Source: Syntrophaceae bacterium UBA6087 (lineage in GTDB: Bacteria > Desulfobacterota > Desulfomonilia > UBA1062). Taken from it: a stretch of DNA of 64,000 nucleotides. Made by a program: the position numbers and the translations under genes. This document shows, piece after piece, positions 1 through 9,493 of this stretch (within the stretch, counting starts at the first letter, position 1; every line of letters begins with the position of its first letter). Under the pieces are notes generated by a model. It saw only the letters and a list, made by a program, of their open reading frames with translations, searched no databases and was not told where the DNA came from. Location: assembly GCA_002448235.1 (NCBI GenBank), contig DIXF01000010.1, positions 62,001 to 126,000 on the forward strand, written 5' to 3'.

Positions 1-1
1 C

Positions 2-148
2 GAAAGAGTCCAGGGGTTTGTAAAGAGTTTTGACCCATTCTGCATACTCATTCAGACCGACAAACCTGTGCTCATCTACAAGCATGCAGTTGCGAGCATA
101 GAGCCTTCCGAGACAAACTCCAAACTGAAGGATTTCCTCGCAGGATGA
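2..148 (+). CDS. hfq: RNA chaperone Hfq, C-terminal part (5' truncated by window)
   Basis: The frame is open from the first base of the window and ends at the TGA at 146-148, giving the last 48 residues of a protein. The segment KSFDPFCILI followed by LIYKHAVASIEP matches the Sm1 end and the Sm2 signature (YKHA) of Hfq, the hexameric chaperone that pairs small RNAs with mRNAs. A short charged tail (about 14 residues) follows the Sm fold. The stop overlaps the next start by four bases (ATGA), so the downstream gene is probably translationally coupled. The N-terminal Sm1 half and the promoter lie outside the window. Confidence 0.88.
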   Translation, partial: ERVQGFVKSFDPFCILIQTDKPVLIYKHAVASIEPSETNSKLKDFLAG

Positions 149-1263
149 GGCTCAACCACGACCAAAAGATAAAAACCTTCCTCATTTTCCTCGTCATTGC
201 GCTGTTTGTTCCCGTTCTCTGCAGGGCGGAGGAATCTCTCACCGTATCCGGCATGGGAGTCATTGAGGACAACAATCTCGCCAAGGCCGAACAGCAGGCG
301 CTGCAGGATGCATTTGCAAAGGCCGTTCTTCAGATCGCACTGAAACAGGTTCCGGACAGCTCCATACGGGATCTGGTACGGCTGCTCCCTGATTATACGG
401 CCTCCCGGCGGTCGCAGGATATCGTCCAGTACCAGATTGTATCGAGGTCGCAACAGAACGGTGTGCTTCAGCTAAGCGTGGACGTAAAGCTCAATGACGA
501 CTCGCTTCGGGAATGGATCAATGCCCGCGCCCTTTCGACGCCCTTGGGGCTGAGGCCGAAGATACTGCTTATGATAACATATCTCGAGCCCGGTAAGACG
601 CGGGCATTTCAGTGGTGGGCCGGGAAAAGCAACACCACCTACTCGCCTTTTGAAGCGCAGTTCGCCGGAGAGCTCGGCCGCCTTGGAGAAAACGTCATAG
701 ATGTCACCCAGGTCGCCGGAAGAGTTCAGCCGGGCACCCAAACCCCCCTGAGCATTGCCAGGTCCCTTGAGGCAGATATCCTCATAACCGGATCACTTAC
801 CTATTCTCCCGTGCTCAATAAGATATACGAAAGTACTTTCAAGGGCACTGCGATCGATGTGGAAACCCAAACGACCCTTTCATCGTGGTCGGTTTCCCAT
901 AAGAGCGATCTGGCTGTCCACACCATGAACTCCCTCATGATCGATGAAGTCATCAAGCAGGTTCGTTCCCCCATCAGTGCAAAGATTACAAGCCGGACCC
1001 GCCTGATAATTAAAAAAGATCTCTGTATCGAGGGAATAAGCGACTACGAAACCTATCAGTCGATGATCGATGCTCTGAAAGCAAGCGGCAGCGTTTCAAG
1101 CATAAGCGTAACGAGCATAAACGGCCACTCTCACTCCGTATGCCACGCAATGGAACTGACGGGCACCCTTTCGGACGCCATGGAAAACCTCAAGCGCAAG
1201 CAGATCGCCGAGGCCGATGTGATTGTGGAGAATGGTAAGGCGTACGTTCGAATTATCGAATAA
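145..1263 (+). CDS. Secreted FlgT-like protein of unknown function
   Basis: A 372-residue protein with an N-terminal signal peptide (residues about 10-28, hydrophobic, ending near CRAEE). Residues about 30-130 have the pattern of the N-terminal domain of the FlgT family: a short strand (LTVSGMGVI), a long alanine-rich helix with many A/Q positions, and a strand-rich end (GVLQLSVDVKL). The rest (about 150-372) looks like alternating alpha/beta with a segment like a periplasmic TolB/lipoprotein domain (ADILITGSLTY). FlgT itself belongs to Vibrio flagellar motors, but similar domains occur in secreted proteins of non-flagellated bacteria, and no flagellar gene is seen here, so no flagellar role is claimed. 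It overlaps the hfq stop by four bases. Confidence 0.6.
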   Translation: MRLNHDQKIKTFLIFLVIALFVPVLCRAEESLTVSGMGVIEDNNLAKAEQQALQDAFAKAVLQIALKQVPDSSIRDLVRLLPDYTASRRSQDIVQYQIVSRSQQNGVLQLSVDVKLNDDSLREWINARALSTPLGLRPKILLMITYLEPGKTRAFQWWAGKSNTTYSPFEAQFAGELGRLGENVIDVTQVAGRVQPGTQTPLSIARSLEADILITGSLTYSPVLNKIYESTFKGTAIDVETQTTLSSWSVSHKSDLAVHTMNSLMIDEVIKQVRSPISAKITSRTRLIIKKDLCIEGISDYETYQSMIDALKASGSVSSISVTSINGHSHSVCHAMELTGTLSDAMENLKRKQIAEADVIVENGKAYVRIIE

Positions 1264-1309
1264 TCCTCCCAAGCAGCTCTTCACGTGAAATTGAGAGTTG
1301 CCGGAGGTA

Positions 1310-1654
1310 TCATTCCAACTCCACCCAGATCCTTAATGCCAGAACGCTTTTATCGGGCAGTTCCTGTCCCAATATCCTCAGGGAAGTGCCTTTTTCCAAT
1401 TTTTTCAGATTAACGGGCTCTTTGCGGCCACTACTTACCTCGGTCACATACTTCTTCCCGTCTACGACCTTGTTAAGCAATACCACCTTCCTGCCCGAGA
1501 CTATCAAATAATCGTCATGCACCTTCAACAATGTCCCGTTAAATTTGATCAGCTTTGTGTCATTTGCACCTGAAGCCGTAACCGGCGATATGGAAGCCGC
1601 GAGAAAGAGAGTAGCAAGGGCAATTAACGTTAAGCGTAGCCTTGAGATCTTCAT
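1310..1654 (-). CDS. Small secreted protein downstream of pilY1, unknown function
   Basis: A 114-residue protein. The start at 1654 is chosen because GGAGG lies just upstream and the protein then opens with a clean signal peptide (MKISRLRL followed by a hydrophobic stretch ending near VTASG). The mature part is strand-rich and charged, with a segment LIKFNGTLLKVHDDYLIVSG that could be a small beta-barrel (OB or SH3-like). It starts 16 bases after the pilY1 stop on the same strand, so it is probably the last gene of the minor pilin operon and may act in pilus assembly or surface display. The longer frame upstream (to 1744) runs into pilY1 and is rejected. No family was recognised. Confidence 0.6.
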   Translation of the reverse strand: MKISRLRLTLIALATLFLAASISPVTASGANDTKLIKFNGTLLKVHDDYLIVSGRKVVLLNKVVDGKKYVTEVSSGRKEPVNLKKLEKGTSLRILGQELPDKSVLALRIWVELE

Positions 1655-1670
1655 ACATCCTCCATATCCT

Positions 1671-4600
1671 TTATTGCTGCCGCCAGAAGTACTCGTTGAC
1701 CGTGGACTTGAACGGGACAGGAAAAGTCCGAGTTCCCACAACAAGTACAGGCCCGTTTTTCGTTACCGTAAGCTTCGGGGCAGTCGGAATCCCGCCGCCG
1801 AGAGATTTTCGTCTATCCCTCTCATCAAGTTTGACCACTTTTTTGCCTTGAGCATTGACTTCATCGTTTCCCTCGAAGAAATTGAACTCTTCGATTGCTT
1901 CACCGGTGAGGTAGTTAACCGCGTAAAGGAACCCCTCTCCGATTCCCGAAACAGCGCACATATCACTGTCGGAGCTCACGGTTGGAACAAAGGTGGTGAA
2001 ATACACTATCCCATCAAAAACAAGGGGGGAGGATACCACTTTCTCACCGGGCCGCGTGTGTGCGCCCATCTCATAGCCTAACTGTATGAACCATCCCAGA
2101 GAATCGTTGCTCTTCAGAAAATTGACAGTATTCGTACTAGCATAATCAGCGTAAGAGGTGACATCGGCGAGCTCGTCCTCATCAAGCACTGTTGCATCGT
2201 CCTTGTTCTTTATACCGTAGAAGCGGTTATCAAAGGTGATATTGTTGGGGTGCTCCCGGTCGCCCGATCCGATGAACACATAGTCGTATACATTGTATAT
2301 ATTGCTCTCTCCCACTGTGAAGTGGTAGCCCTGAATGGCAATGTCCGGGGCATAGAAAAACTTTAGCTGAGTTGTTGCCGATGTGCCGTCACCAGCGTCA
2401 AAAAGCTTTCTTCCCGTCCAGGATCCGTTTGTCAGATTCGCCTTGTAAGCAAAGACATGACCTCCCATGTCGCCGGCATAGATCTTGTCTGTATATTCAT
2501 CACCATTGCTGTCGAATGAGATAAGCTCGACAATGCTGTGGGTCATAGATGAGAGTTGAGTCGGCGTAAACCTCAGAACAGAGCTCAACAGGCTGCCGCT
2601 GCTTGCATCTATGGCGAAGATAGCCATTCCGGTACTGTCAGTAGAAGCGGGACTCGTTTTATCCTGGTTTTCGGAATCATATCCCCCCGCAAGGATGAGG
2701 GCTGTCGTGCTTGTCGAGGAACCCGTTCTCAGCTTGCAGACCCGCGGCTCGCCCCAGGACTCGCCTAAGGCTGGGGAACCGAGAATATTCGACTCAATAT
2801 CCCACTTCCATTGTGGTGAAATATATCCCCCGGTAATATACTCGTCATTGGCATCGAACGCTCCGACCTTGAGGGTATAGTACTTGGACCCGCCCCTCCT
2901 GAGGCCGAAGGTAAGGAACTGATCGTTGCCTGCACGGTAAAGAACGGGCGATCCGTCAACATATTCGTGATGTGAGGTAGAGTTCTGCAGTAACTGCAGC
3001 GAGGGCAAAAGGTCCCAGGGGACAAAGCACCATTTTTCCGTCAGGTCGTCGTCGGTAAGATCTTCGTAGCTGGCCCCCTCGTTGTCCTCAAAGCAGTGCA
3101 GGAAGCCGTCGTTCGCACCGACAAATATAACGTTCTTAGATCCGTCGCGCATTACCGAAGGTCTTGAGTGCAGTACATCACCCAGTATCCAATCGCGTTT
3201 CTTGATGCCTGTTATGGGCAAATAATCGCCGTCGGCCCTGATGAAATGGATCAGGTCAGTTATGTCAGTAGCGGTGGCAGTGGCATCAAGACCAAGCGTA
3301 TTAGCCGTCAAAGCGGCATTCGAGACATCGAAAGAATTCACGCTAGCCGTCAGGTCGGTCGAGGGTGGTGTCGCGGCATTCGTATCATAGGTATAGAAAG
3401 CCCGTATGCTCTGGTGGAGCAGGTCTTCACCAGCACCCCCCTTGTTCACCTCTATCCCGTCGTTGGTGCTGTAGCTCCAGCACGATGATGGCTTTGTCGT
3501 TGCCGAGAAGTCTGCTACGCTTCCGTTCTTGTCGAGTATCTCGCCCGAGTCGCTGAACCCGAACTTCTTCAGGTTGCCTTTCCACACTGCACCGCTTTCC
3601 GGCCTGAACAGGCTGATATAGAGGCTGTTGCCCGAGTATATCCGGTTCATCTTGCTCACCGGGACAACCGGCGCCACGAGATTCGAGTTATTTTTGATGA
3701 TGTCGCCCAATATCCCGGTCAGGGCCTCTTTCAACTGTACGCCGTCTTCAGCCATATAGGTTTTGCCGTGGCCGTGACTGTCGTTCGTAACCCTCTCGAG
3801 AAAATTTTTATCGCATTCGCTGCCGAACCCGATCGCGTACGTCACGATATTCTGAATTGGAAAGTCTGGATCGTTAAAAGAATCGCCGTTAATATTATCC
3901 TTGTCCGTTGTATTCTTCAAGTCGACATCGTAGAGAAACTTGGCCGTGTCGTCCAGCCAGTGATTGCAGTCCTTGCCGCTCGGGCAGTCCCAATACGATC
4001 CCTTCCACTCCGTGATGCCGTCGATACCGTCCTGGTCGATATCCCGCGGGCTGGTTGCGTGGTAGAGACCTATGGATTCCCCGTTGATATAATCCGCGCG
4101 CCCGAAGATAACAGTGCCGTTTCCCGTGCCTTCATCTTTCGTCGGCTGTCCGTCCGTGACGACAATGATATAGTTCTTCTGGCATCTCCACTCGATAGGC
4201 GAGGTGTACACGCCGTCTATGCCAAACCCGTTGGTCGTGCTCGGATATCCTGTTTGGCCGGACGTGTTTGCCCAGGATGTTTTTCCGGCAAAATACAACC
4301 CCGCCTCGGCCAAGGTCTCGGCCAACGGGGTATAGCCGTTGGCAGTCAGGCCATTTACTATAGGTACAAGATCTGCATCGCTCGTTCCGATCTTTGCCAC
4401 GAGGTAGCCGCCCCGGTAATCGCCCCCCGACACGCTGGTGTCGCCGCGGAAGCGCATTAGACCGAATTTGACCGCGTTGTCGGGCACTGCCGCCAGAAGG
4501 TCCTTGACTGCCTGCTTGGCGATGTTCAGCTTTGTATCCACGGTCGCACCGGCGCCGGAGGTAATGTAATTGACATACCGGCCTGTCGCCAGGTGATAAC

Positions 4601-5066
4601 TATCACCGTCATGATCTTCATCTGCGCAATATATGTTATGATCCGTGCTCTCCCATATGTCTGCGAAGGTTTCTCCAACCGTATTGAGAGTATTGGCTAA
4701 GTCTGCACACAAGATATCCGACAGATAAACGTCATCGGAATCGTACTTATAGCACAAACCCCACCACGAGCCTACACAGTGCTCATTCACTTGAAGCCGT
4801 TTCCAGTCTGAGCCGTACTTATAATAGATCCTATCATTGGGTCTTCCCCCAGGATATGTCCCTGCCGGATCATAAGGGGTTGTACCTATCGCTACTTCTT
4901 CGCCCATGGACCCGGAGGTGTCGAAAATGATCAGTACGTTCGGCTGGACATTGATGATGCCGCCGCTGTATATGTCCGTGTCATCGGCACAAGCGTTACC
5001 GACCCCTATGATGCACATACAGATCGTCAAGCCTATACCCAGGATAGCAGTATCAACTCTCTTCAT
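1671..5066 (-). CDS. pilY1: Type IV pilus tip/adhesin protein PilY1
   Basis: An 1131-residue secreted protein, starting at 5066 where AAGGAGG precedes the ATG and a signal peptide follows. Residues about 43-53 (NVLIIFDTSGSMG) form the MIDAS motif (DxSxS) of a von Willebrand factor A domain, which spans roughly residues 43-440. The C-terminal part (about 480-1100) has the PilY1 beta-propeller pattern, with a calcium-binding loop near residue 850 (DSNGDEYTDKIYAGD). PilY1 caps the pilus with the minor pilins, controls extension and retraction, and can act as a mechanosensor or adhesin. It lies directly after fimT-pilW-pilV-pilX, the usual order. The length is normal for the family. Confidence 0.92.
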   Translation of the reverse strand: MKRVDTAILGIGLTICMCIIGVGNACADDTDIYSGGIINVQPNVLIIFDTSGSMGEEVAIGTTPYDPAGTYPGGRPNDRIYYKYGSDWKRLQVNEHCVGSWWGLCYKYDSDDVYLSDILCADLANTLNTVGETFADIWESTDHNIYCADEDHDGDSYHLATGRYVNYITSGAGATVDTKLNIAKQAVKDLLAAVPDNAVKFGLMRFRGDTSVSGGDYRGGYLVAKIGTSDADLVPIVNGLTANGYTPLAETLAEAGLYFAGKTSWANTSGQTGYPSTTNGFGIDGVYTSPIEWRCQKNYIIVVTDGQPTKDEGTGNGTVIFGRADYINGESIGLYHATSPRDIDQDGIDGITEWKGSYWDCPSGKDCNHWLDDTAKFLYDVDLKNTTDKDNINGDSFNDPDFPIQNIVTYAIGFGSECDKNFLERVTNDSHGHGKTYMAEDGVQLKEALTGILGDIIKNNSNLVAPVVPVSKMNRIYSGNSLYISLFRPESGAVWKGNLKKFGFSDSGEILDKNGSVADFSATTKPSSCWSYSTNDGIEVNKGGAGEDLLHQSIRAFYTYDTNAATPPSTDLTASVNSFDVSNAALTANTLGLDATATATDITDLIHFIRADGDYLPITGIKKRDWILGDVLHSRPSVMRDGSKNVIFVGANDGFLHCFEDNEGASYEDLTDDDLTEKWCFVPWDLLPSLQLLQNSTSHHEYVDGSPVLYRAGNDQFLTFGLRRGGSKYYTLKVGAFDANDEYITGGYISPQWKWDIESNILGSPALGESWGEPRVCKLRTGSSTSTTALILAGGYDSENQDKTSPASTDSTGMAIFAIDASSGSLLSSVLRFTPTQLSSMTHSIVELISFDSNGDEYTDKIYAGDMGGHVFAYKANLTNGSWTGRKLFDAGDGTSATTQLKFFYAPDIAIQGYHFTVGESNIYNVYDYVFIGSGDREHPNNITFDNRFYGIKNKDDATVLDEDELADVTSYADYASTNTVNFLKSNDSLGWFIQLGYEMGAHTRPGEKVVSSPLVFDGIVYFTTFVPTVSSDSDMCAVSGIGEGFLYAVNYLTGEAIEEFNFFEGNDEVNAQGKKVVKLDERDRRKSLGGGIPTAPKLTVTKNGPVLVVGTRTFPVPFKSTVNEYFWRQQ

Positions 5067-5106
5067 TGGATTCCTCCTTGGCAAACGTGCGTAAGCGCCT
5101 TCGATA

Positions 5107-5556
5107 TCATTGACCCTTCGGGAAGGCCTTCCACACACCCCTCTCGATGGTTTTGCCGTTTACAGTCGTTCTTATGAGGTAATAGTTCGCAAAAGCCGTT
5201 GCAGGGCTTGTGCCTGAACCTACCGGCGGGTTGGTGCTTTTTGTGTGGGTTATCTCCACTTTGGCTTCCGTTACAGGCCCCGTGCCGTTCACAGAAGCAG
5301 AGATGTCCTCTGTCTCATCTTTTTTCAGGATCATACTGCTTACGATGTCATCAAAACGGACTTTTGTCAGTTCTCCTGCCGCTTCTGACATATAGAAATC
5401 CTCGTTGTATGCACGCTCGTTTCCTGCGATCTTGGTTTCAGTTGCAGTTGAACGCATGAGGGCTATACCAATTATTATTGCGGTTAAAAGGACCAGAAGT
5501 ACCAGTATGAGGACAGCGCCCTTTTCATTGGTCACTAATCTTGAATGACTATTCAA
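5107..5556 (-). CDS. pilX: Minor pilin PilX-like
   Basis: About 149 residues. The start is set at a TTG at 5554-5556, because AAGGGG sits six bases upstream; another in-frame TTG six bases earlier is too close to that site. The N-terminus has the PilX pattern: NEKGAVLILVLLVLLTAIIIGIALM, that is, a short charged leader with a Gly, then one hydrophobic helix without the classic Glu at +5, then a soluble domain. PilX enters the minor pilin complex that primes pilus assembly with PilV, PilW, FimT and PilY1. It sits between pilV and pilY1. Confidence 0.82.
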   Translation of the reverse strand: MNSHSRLVTNEKGAVLILVLLVLLTAIIIGIALMRSTATETKIAGNERAYNEDFYMSEAAGELTKVRFDDIVSSMILKKDETEDISASVNGTGPVTEAKVEITHTKSTNPPVGSGTSPATAFANYYLIRTTVNGKTIERGVWKAFPKGQ

Positions 5557-5577
5557 TGACAACCCCTTACTATGAAT

Positions 5578-6000
5578 TTAGAGCCCCTTTACAAAAGAAA
5601 AGCTGATACTATGAGGGGTATCCTTTTCGCTCCATGTCACGAGAACATCAATTTGCCTCGCATCTGTTCCTGCAATCTGGCTTGCCGACCATGAGCGGGA
5701 AAAAAGTATATTCCCCTGTATTAGGCCCGGCCAAGAAAACGTAGACGTTGCAGTTAAAGTTTCCTCTCCGCCAAAAGTGCTGCTGGTAAGAGGCAGGCTC
5801 ATGAGCTTCTCAATCGTATCCCTGGCGACATTATTTGCTTCACTCAACTGCATACTGTATGCATTGGCTTGGATAGCCAACGTCTGCATCTTACTGATCC
5901 CGACAATCCCGATCGCAAATATGAGAATTGCCACAACCAACTCGATCAGGGTGAATCCTCCAGGATGCTTTCTAACAGATTCCTGCTCGATACCTTCCAT
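5578..6000 (-). CDS. pilV: Type IV pilus minor pilin PilV
   Basis: About 140 residues. A class III prepilin signal is clear: a charged leader ending in Gly-Gly, then FTLIELVVAILIFAIGIVGI, with Glu at +5 of the mature protein. The pattern IGIVGISKMQTLAIQAN is typical of PilV. The protein is processed and N-methylated by the PilD peptidase and joins the minor pilin priming complex. Two ATGs are possible (6009 and 6000); 6000 is preferred because GAAGG lies at a usable distance. It begins 13 bases after the pilW stop. Confidence 0.87.
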   Translation of the reverse strand: MEGIEQESVRKHPGGFTLIELVVAILIFAIGIVGISKMQTLAIQANAYSMQLSEANNVARDTIEKLMSLPLTSSTFGGEETLTATSTFSWPGLIQGNILFSRSWSASQIAGTDARQIDVLVTWSEKDTPHSISFSFVKGL

Positions 6001-6012
6001 TCCGTACATCCT

Positions 6013-6585
6013 TCAAATCTTCACATTTCTGCATTTAATCCGCCTTGTTAACGTCCTAGTGAACTGCTCATTTTCACTCTCGACGCTTACCTGCAACTCT
6101 ATGGATCGTATATCTGCAACGGCCGTAGTTGGATTATCGTTCGCATCAAAAAAGGTGAACTGGAGATTTGTCGCATTATTTACTAGACCGTTTCCATTTC
6201 TCCTTATCGCTCCTCCGGATAAAGAATATACAGCTTGCTCGGAAGCAGGTTCTAAGGCCCCATTTGAGTTGAGATCAGAGGTAACAGTTATAGTGCCGGT
6301 TGTGGACGATGTGGGTGTTCCCTGGATTCCGAAAACCCTGTTGTTAGGAGTGTTTGTGAACTGAGGATCGCACCCGGCATTAAGTATGTCTCTCTCTATA
6401 ATACCCACTACAGCCCGCAAGTCCTGCTGTGCTGCCATTACCTGGTGTTGCTCATCACTGGTTTCTTTCTGTACCTGGCTTGTAAGATACACCGCGGCCA
6501 TAAGAAGAAGCGACAGAGCCATGACAATCATAAGCTCAACAAGAGTGACGCCGTCAGTGCTCTTAAGTAAGTCTTTACCTTTCAT
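6013..6585 (-). CDS. pilW: Type IV pilus minor pilin PilW
   Basis: 190 residues with a prepilin leader (MKGKDLLKSTDG) and a mature N-terminus VTLVELMIVMALSLLLMAAVY, with Glu at +5. The following helix and the acidic, Asn/Thr-rich globular domain fit PilW, including the early segment GIIERDILNAGCDP typical of the family. The start overlaps the fimT stop by four bases (ATGA), which implies translational coupling. Confidence 0.87.
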   Translation of the reverse strand: MKGKDLLKSTDGVTLVELMIVMALSLLLMAAVYLTSQVQKETSDEQHQVMAAQQDLRAVVGIIERDILNAGCDPQFTNTPNNRVFGIQGTPTSSTTGTITVTSDLNSNGALEPASEQAVYSLSGGAIRRNGNGLVNNATNLQFTFFDANDNPTTAVADIRSIELQVSVESENEQFTRTLTRRIKCRNVKI

Positions 6586-7025
6586 TGGATTCGAACACTC
6601 CCTCCAAGGGTGAGTGATATGATCCTCTTATTATTCGCACTAGGCGCCCTCGAGCTTTCCAGTTCCACACTCCCCTGTTCCAGTGCAAAGCCTCTATTGT
6701 TGTAACCTGATGCTGTTGTACCGTTGAAATCTGCCGTAATAGTAATCCCTTGAGGCATCTGCGCCTGAGGCATGATTGCGACTCCGCCGGAACTTACCGT
6801 ATACGAGTCGGAAGTAAAGCCTATGTCGATGGTGCCGTTCCTTTTGATTGCCTCGCTCCTTGCCTGCTGGAAAGTGGACATCAAGCCTCTTGCTGCGGCG
6901 TCAAGGTCTTTCTTTGCCGACCATCTGCCCATGTTCGGAGCAGCCACTGCAGCGAGGATGCCGATGATAATGACAACCATCATGACTTCCATCAGAGTGA
7001 ATCCTCGTGTGTCGGACTTTATCAT
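6582..7025 (-). CDS. fimT: GspH/FimT-type pseudopilin
   Basis: 147 residues starting at the ATG at 7025, which has AGGA six bases upstream; a GTG at 7040 lacks a spaced site. The prepilin motif is RGFTLMEVMMVVIIIGILAAVAAP. The next segment (DAAARGLMSTFQQARSEAIKRNGTI) is diagnostic for GspH/FimT proteins. FimT is a minor pilin; in Legionella it binds DNA during natural transformation through a C-terminal GRxR motif. Here the C-terminus reads LGGSVRIQ, so only the last Arg of that motif is present. It is the first gene of the minor pilin operon and lies 27 bases after comEC. Confidence 0.87.
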   Translation of the reverse strand: MIKSDTRGFTLMEVMMVVIIIGILAAVAAPNMGRWSAKKDLDAAARGLMSTFQQARSEAIKRNGTIDIGFTSDSYTVSSGGVAIMPQAQMPQGITITADFNGTTASGYNNRGFALEQGSVELESSRAPSANNKRIISLTLGGSVRIQ

Positions 7026-7052
7026 GGTCTTTCCTACCACCTTTTCTTTTCC

Positions 7053-9374
7053 TCATTTTGAATACAGAGATGCATCATCATTCATATTATCGGTACTCGA
7101 CCTGCCCGACTTAACATGAAGCACATTGTTTTTCCTTGATATGAGAATATTTCCGTCAAGGTCCGTCCTGTAAACCGTTACTTCTCTTCCCTGTAAGCGC
7201 TCAAGAACATCCTTATGGGGAAGGCGGTACCGATTCTTTGCTCCGACCGATATCACCGCTGCCTGAGGATTGACCTTATCGAGAAACATGTTGAGGCAGG
7301 ATTTCTTTGATCCGTGGTGTGCCGTCTTGAGGACATCTGCCGAGATATCCCGATCGAGCCTGCACAGCCTTATCTCTCCAAATTCTTCTGAATCGGCCAT
7401 AAAAAGTCCTTTTATGGTGCCGTCGTATATTCGCAATACAACAGATAGCAAATTCTGATTCATATCTTGTGTGCGCTCTTTAATCTTTTCCTGCGGATTG
7501 AGGACATCAACATTTAAGCCGCTGAGAACCAGTGCATCTCCCAGACTCACATTTTTTACAGGGATCGCCTTTTCTTGTGCAATCCTGGTTACAACCTGGA
7601 AATCGCAGTTCCAATCCGATTCGACATTCGTCCAGACCATGTTCACAGGAAAACGCTTCACAATGAACGGTATGCCCCCGATGTGATCCGGGTGGGAATG
7701 CGTTATTACCACGAGATTCAACCTCGTTATGCCCCTTCGAAGCAGGTGCGGTCCGACGATGAACCTGCCCGAATCGGACCCGGAAAATGAATTTCCGGCA
7801 TCTATGAGGACGGCAACTTGCCCCCTGGTGATAAGTGTGCTGTCGCCCTGCCCTACGCTGATGAAATCAAAACACAGCGGTTCGCTGTTCCGTACAGTCT
7901 TCATTCCCACCGGGATGGCGATAATGAGAATAACACTTGCTGCGCAAAGGATTGTTTTTATTCCTGACCGCTTTGCGAATAACGCAATGACCAGCCCGAA
8001 GTAGCAAATCATGATCCAGATGACGGGAGGACGTGCTATCGGATCGAGCGAGCCGAAAAGGCTTGAAGACTTCAATATGAAACCGATTGCGCTGAAGGCA
8101 AGAGAGAAGAAAAAGGATGAAAGATGATCCGATACCATCAGGGAAAACATCCCGGCAACACCAAGGGGCATGATGATGAAGCTGAAGAAGGGAACAAACA
8201 CCATATTTGCGGGGATACTTATCACGGACATGAATCCGAAAAGATACATTACTATCGGAGAGGTAAACGCCGTGCTTACAATCGTTATCACAAAAAATAC
8301 GAGCCATTTGGGAGCGCTTCCGAGCAGATCGCAGGCGCCGATTATCCCCAGGACTGCCGAGAATGAAAGGAGAAAGCTTGCAGAGTAGAGTGAATGCGGC
8401 AGCAGGATCAGGATAATTATCCCCGCCAGTGCAAGGCTTTCGAGCAGAGAGGTCTTTCTTGTCATCACGAGGGAGATTGCGATGCTGCCGGCCATGATTG
8501 CCGATCTCACTGCTGGTGCGGAATACCCGACGAAAAGAACGTACAGGATCACACAGGTAATCCCTGCCATCGTGGCGATGAACGGTGTGTCCATCCGATG
8601 GAAGAAAGTTGCCGCAAACCGTAAAACCATAAAGGCCAGAGAATAGCCCATGATGAAAACTATTCCCATATTGAGCCCAGATATAGCTATGAGATGCGCG
8701 ATACCCAGCGAAGAGAAGCTGTCTGTAAGGGAATATACCAGGCCCGATCGATCGCCGGTGAGCACGGCGTTCAGGATCTCGGCCTCGGGCCGGGCGTACA
8801 CGGAAAATACCGCCGTTACACGATCCTTGATCCCGCTTACCGGAACGACGCCGCTGACATTCATATCCTTGAGATCCTTCACGTAACCGGATACCGTTAT
8901 TCCATCGGTCAGGAGGTACTTCTCGTAGTCGAATTCCCCTGGATTGCCGAGTGTTTTATTCGTTCTCAGGCGTGCCCTTCCTTCAAGGCATGCGCCCTTT
9001 GAGAGAATCACCCTGTCCGCATTCCTGATGATCCGGATCATCGCTCGTCCGCGCACCCTTTTCTTCTCAACCGACACGTCATCCAGGACAACCCGGAGCG
9101 AACCCCGCATAAAGCCGGTTTCCCGGACTATTCCCCGAATATGGTATTCACCGTCAGTGATTGCGGCAGCATGAGGTGCGAAATAAATTGCACAGAACCC
9201 TATGGCGATGCCTGTAATCATATGGGCCAGGCGTTCCTTACTGAAAAGCATGACAAGGAAAAGAGCACAGAACAGGCTGAAAGGGGCATCCTTCAAAAAT
9301 AAAAGAATCCCCATGCACATGGAGGTGAACACAACGACAAGCGGCTTTGACCTTCCCACATCACATAACAGCAT
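7053..9374 (-). CDS. comEC: DNA internalization channel protein ComEC/Rec2
   Basis: 773 residues, full length for the family. The order is: two N-terminal membrane segments and an OB-like DUF4131 region (about 1-190); the Competence domain with many membrane helices, including the signature GLNMGIVFIMGYS and SAPAVRSAIMAG (about 215-490); and a C-terminal metallo-beta-lactamase-like domain (about 505-750) with HSHPDH, an upstream DAGNS and a downstream AHHGSKKS. The protein forms the inner membrane channel for single-stranded DNA uptake, and the last domain is thought to degrade the other strand. The ATG has AAGGA five bases upstream. Its position next to minor pilins fits a DNA-uptake role. 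Confidence 0.93.
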   Translation of the reverse strand: MLLCDVGRSKPLVVVFTSMCMGILLFLKDAPFSLFCALFLVMLFSKERLAHMITGIAIGFCAIYFAPHAAAITDGEYHIRGIVRETGFMRGSLRVVLDDVSVEKKRVRGRAMIRIIRNADRVILSKGACLEGRARLRTNKTLGNPGEFDYEKYLLTDGITVSGYVKDLKDMNVSGVVPVSGIKDRVTAVFSVYARPEAEILNAVLTGDRSGLVYSLTDSFSSLGIAHLIAISGLNMGIVFIMGYSLAFMVLRFAATFFHRMDTPFIATMAGITCVILYVLFVGYSAPAVRSAIMAGSIAISLVMTRKTSLLESLALAGIIILILLPHSLYSASFLLSFSAVLGIIGACDLLGSAPKWLVFFVITIVSTAFTSPIVMYLFGFMSVISIPANMVFVPFFSFIIMPLGVAGMFSLMVSDHLSSFFFSLAFSAIGFILKSSSLFGSLDPIARPPVIWIMICYFGLVIALFAKRSGIKTILCAASVILIIAIPVGMKTVRNSEPLCFDFISVGQGDSTLITRGQVAVLIDAGNSFSGSDSGRFIVGPHLLRRGITRLNLVVITHSHPDHIGGIPFIVKRFPVNMVWTNVESDWNCDFQVVTRIAQEKAIPVKNVSLGDALVLSGLNVDVLNPQEKIKERTQDMNQNLLSVVLRIYDGTIKGLFMADSEEFGEIRLCRLDRDISADVLKTAHHGSKKSCLNMFLDKVNPQAAVISVGAKNRYRLPHKDVLERLQGREVTVYRTDLDGNILISRKNNVLHVKSGRSSTDNMNDDASLYSK

Positions 9375-9493
9375 AACAATCCTTGGGCGGTGCCGACGTT
9401 CAGTACGGAGGCCCGCCTGTTCATCTCAAGACAAACTGCGCTGCAATGGATTCATGGCCGGCGCTGATACCCTTCCCGCCTTGCTGTATGGCT

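Noticed and set aside
145..1263. Flagellar assembly function for the FlgT-like protein
   Set aside because: Only the N-terminal domain pattern matches and no flagellar gene is in the window, so the role was not assigned.
3768..4460. 230-residue frame antisense to pilY1
   Set aside because: It is a shadow of the pilY1 frame; no ribosome site and low-complexity composition.
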